This document shows, piece after piece, positions 61,107 through 64,000 of a DNA stretch of 64,000 nucleotides. Position numbers and translations under genes: made by a program. The DNA is taken from assembly GCF_000699445.3 (NCBI RefSeq), contig NC_067198.1, positions 27,911,536-27,975,535 of the forward strand, in the 5' to 3' direction. The first letter of the stretch is position 1; the number at the start of each line of letters is the position of its first letter. The notes under the pieces are model-generated. The model was given only the letters and a program-made list of their open reading frames with translations, was not told where the DNA came from and made no database searches. The stretch comes from Schistosoma haematobium. Taxonomy: Eukaryota > Platyhelminthes > Trematoda > Strigeidida > Schistosomatidae.

Positions 61107-61521
61107 TGTAGAATTATGGTCTACTATGATATTAGTACTGCTCTAATAATAGACCTAATCCTAAATTTGTAGATTTGTCATGATATAACTGCCTAATCCA
61201 TAAGATCTTACATGGAAGTCACACCATCGACTACACCAACTCACTGTATCCTATCAATTACCAATACATGATGTAGAACAAGGTTAGTCTAGAGAAGGAA
61301 CAATATATTTAATATGAATAGAAGATATAAGGTAACATTCAGCAGAGACCACGCCTGCATGCCCGAGCCATGCCACTCGATCAACTCCAGTCCATTCAAC
61401 TCTTTATTCGCGCCTTCTCCATCGTTAGGTATTTCTCCGTGTTAAATATTGAATATCTATTTTCTGAGTAGTCTTGTGTTCAGCTTTGAAGATTGTGTGG
61501 TTATGGTCCAATGCCACTACA
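61107..61521 (+). mobile_element. Solo LTR, family A (415 bp), with 4-bp target duplication
   Basis: TGTAGAATTATGG...CCACTACA, flanked by AGTA on both sides (61103-61106 and 61522-61525). It is very similar to 24131-24547 over its whole length, with a few substitutions and a small length difference. Confidence 0.8.
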
Positions 61522-61639
61522 AGTATGTTATGGTGTCCAAGCAAATCAGCACAAATTGTAGGTAAAGATGCATATAAGATCCAGAAGTTTCAGTATGTAA
61601 GGTGCTGCAAACTTAGTGTAACTACTAGAATTCCAGTAT

Positions 61640-62290
61640 TTGGTCTAAACTCAGAACTGACTAACCAAAGTTTATTCGATGAGGCCAAACTAAGTTCTGT
61701 ATAGCGTGCAAAAAGTTTTGAATGTCTCGTATTAAATTATATCAAAACACAAACTCTGTGCTCAACTTGAATGGCTTTATTCCAAGAAGGAAAACAAATA
61801 ATATCAAAAGTACAGAATACCTCCAACGGTACAGTCTGTTCCACACAGTAAAATGTTTCCCTAGTACAAAATATCGTGCTAAACAGCAAAAAGAATGGTT
61901 AGTCAATATCTGTTCTGTAGCTGGGAATCAACTAGAACATTCCTAACAATATGGGATCAAATCTTTATTTTCAAGGACTCGAATAACCGTTTTCATCGGG
62001 CCGTCAAATATCAACAAGCATTAATTGGATCACGCTGTGACCTTGAGTTTAGTCAAACACGACTCCATTGGCAATGACCTGGCAACATGAAACAGTAAAA
62101 TTAAGTGATAAGGGCAATTCTTTAACAAAATCCAAGTAATAAAACCCCAGGCAACGAAGACTGACAACTGTGAATGTGGTTACAAGAGACATTATTAAAA
62201 GTAAAATATAAGACAATGAAAAAGAACAAGAAAATAGCAATGCTGTTCAGTGAAACACTTTTGGGGGATTTTCAGCATATTATTTTGTTA
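61640..62290 (-). repeat. Unclassified 0.62-kb interspersed repeat, copy 3 (diverged)
   Basis: It aligns in order with 57964-58580 through TCTGTATAGCGT, CTCGTATTAAATTATAT, ACACAAACTC, CGGTAC, TGGCAA..TGAAACAGTAAAATTA and the polar frame ends, at clearly lower identity than the two inverted-repeat arms share. It is an independent, older copy. Confidence 0.5.
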
Positions 62291-62299
62291 CCCTAGGTA

Positions 62300-64000
62300 C
62301 CGAAATCCCTCTACCTTCATACGGATAATTTTGAATATATTAAGCCATTGCCGTACTAGCTAACTTTCCTACCATAATGGGAAGTGCAGGACTTATAGCA
62401 AGTACGCCTGTATACCTATAAACTTGAACGACAACCGGCGGTTATTCAGTTCCCTCCCTAAGACAAAGCCCGAACACTTCCCTTCTTATAAATCCTTCTT
62501 CCGTACATACCGTTACTGTTCTTACAAGACCATCTCCATCTACCTCATACTTATCCACTAGCTATGAGCCGAAAATAGTAAAGTCGTTAGCCACCAGCAC
62601 TATACCATCTAACCAAAAGTTTGCGAAGCCATTTCTGTCTCACTTGCAGTAACAGAACCTATTCTTTCATTCACCGACTCCAGAAGGCATTAAGTACACA
62701 GTTTGCCTATCTCTATCGTTCTGAGTACCTGTCCGTAATAAAGCAAATAATCCTCAAATTACCAGTCTTTTAGTAGTAGGAGGGTGTTGGGTGTGAGCAT
62801 CGATTCATCGTTCTCATCAGATGTCACAGGAACGATGGAATAGTTATACGACATTCTGTTACCACAAGGTAAGCTGATAGACTGTCATCGTGTAGGACTT
62901 GTTCGTTATAAATGGCTAGCGGAATCCTTTGGACATGACTTGTCAGTTTGTACCAAACTCCTAACTAGTGCGGTGTTGAAATAGCAATGTACCTCGTATG
63001 ATGTTGTGAAAACGTTTATCCTATGTTTGTTCCAGACACTCATCATTTCTTAATTTAGACGTTGACGAGACATAATAACGATCTAGAGAGATTTATAATT
63101 TCACCCTCGGTTTTTTATGCTTCCCGCTGTTCCACTGATAACCAAAGCGCAATGTACAGAGAAAGCTTATCCTCCTTCCTCGTTATTTTGACTTGGAACG
63201 ACATCTATCCTAACTTGTTGTAGAATTTTGAAAAGGAGACGCTGTCAGCAACATCATAAGCTAAAGCTACTGACAGTGAAAATTCCGAATATTTGAAAGT
63301 TTATTGATTACGAGAAGTTATATATTACCACTGAACAATCTTTTAAACCTGTTACATGGTATTTCCTTCACAATAAGGAAGAGTCGGAAAGGTCGCGTGG
63401 GTGTTGTCAGGGATAAAAAATGGAGTACGTTTTTGAGTAATAGGTTATAAGGCGCTAAATCTTTCGTTAGTGTGTCTATAAGAATACAGGGAAGGGATAC
63501 GAGGTAAACTAAATTCAGCCAATTATATTCAAAGCAGACGGATGTGAAAATATCTTACACAAATCTGATAATAGCTATGAACGTTGAATGTAAGTTCTGA
63601 TTGGAGCTTTAAGAAAGATAAGCCCGATGGAATTCAATTATCACAAACATGGTGAAATCTTACATTTTTCCAAATCGCTGATTGATTTTGTGTTGACGAC
63701 TGCGCTGTTGCCCCGTCTTTGCTTTTCCACTGACCGAATACACTATCTTTGGCAATACTACTGGTGACTTGGCGGAGAAATAATATTCTATCTACCATTG
63801 CCTTGCCATTGTCTGAACGGCGTTATCAGAGCAGAATGCCCAACCCGTTCCCCCATATCTTCAATACAGTGTACAAAGTAGGAGTGTTTTATAATTTCCT
63901 GGAATCCATTACTAAATAAGTAGCACTTTTGAAGGTGTCTCAACACCATTTTCAACTTTACTCACCTGGTGTTTTAATTAGTCTTTTCACTTATATTTGC
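62300..64000. other. Unassigned DNA to the window end
   Basis: The composition is more balanced than in the 5-20 kb region, which suggests old retroelement sequence, but I could not place any motif with confidence. Confidence 0.3.

Overview
The window is AT-rich, intron-rich, transposon-dense eukaryotic DNA, and its repeats point to a blood fluke (Schistosoma). They include a tRNA-derived SINE of the schistosome Sm-alpha type with hammerhead-ribozyme relics, RTE-clade and CR1-clade LINEs, a Penelope-like element with inverted arms, and Gypsy fragments. The species cannot be fixed from sequence alone. All protein-coding calls were made by reading exons and splice sites by eye.

0-19 kb holds a cluster of very small secreted-protein genes that I cannot match to a named family. 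Each has a TATA box, a first coding exon of only six bases (ATGCAT, encoding Met-His) ending at a GTAAGT donor, a 64-base signal-peptide exon ending in phase 1, and a last exon of about 140 bases encoding a charged helix-like domain of about 45 residues. One copy is intact on the + strand (12378-13739). One is intact on the - strand (18847-17069). One on the + strand is broken by frameshifts (6881-8811). The window opens inside the last codons of a further upstream copy, whose 3' flank is repeated 8,797 bases later. LINE, SINE and solo-LTR remnants lie between the copies.

19-33.3 kb is a repeat graveyard. It contains two kinds of solo LTR with 4-base target duplications, RTE fragments, a Gypsy pol fragment, one arm each of two long inverted repeats, and a CR1 LINE carrying a nested insertion.

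33.9-47.1 kb holds two conserved genes, convergent and 136 bases apart at their 3' ends. On + is a five-exon 4'-phosphopantetheinyl transferase (AASDHPPT type; about 290 residues), which activates carrier-protein domains. On - is a three-exon cytochrome P450-like gene (about 618 residues), whose 5.9-kb first intron hosts a decayed RTE LINE in the same orientation.

47.1-64 kb is again mostly repeats: a second RTE LINE (about 49.4-52.7 kb), the second arms of both inverted repeats, an odd patch rich in C4/G4-A/T motifs, a possible orphan terminal exon, a CR1 LINE fragment split by a fold-back Penelope-like element, a Gypsy relic and a second 415-base solo LTR. The last 1.6 kb shows nothing I can identify.
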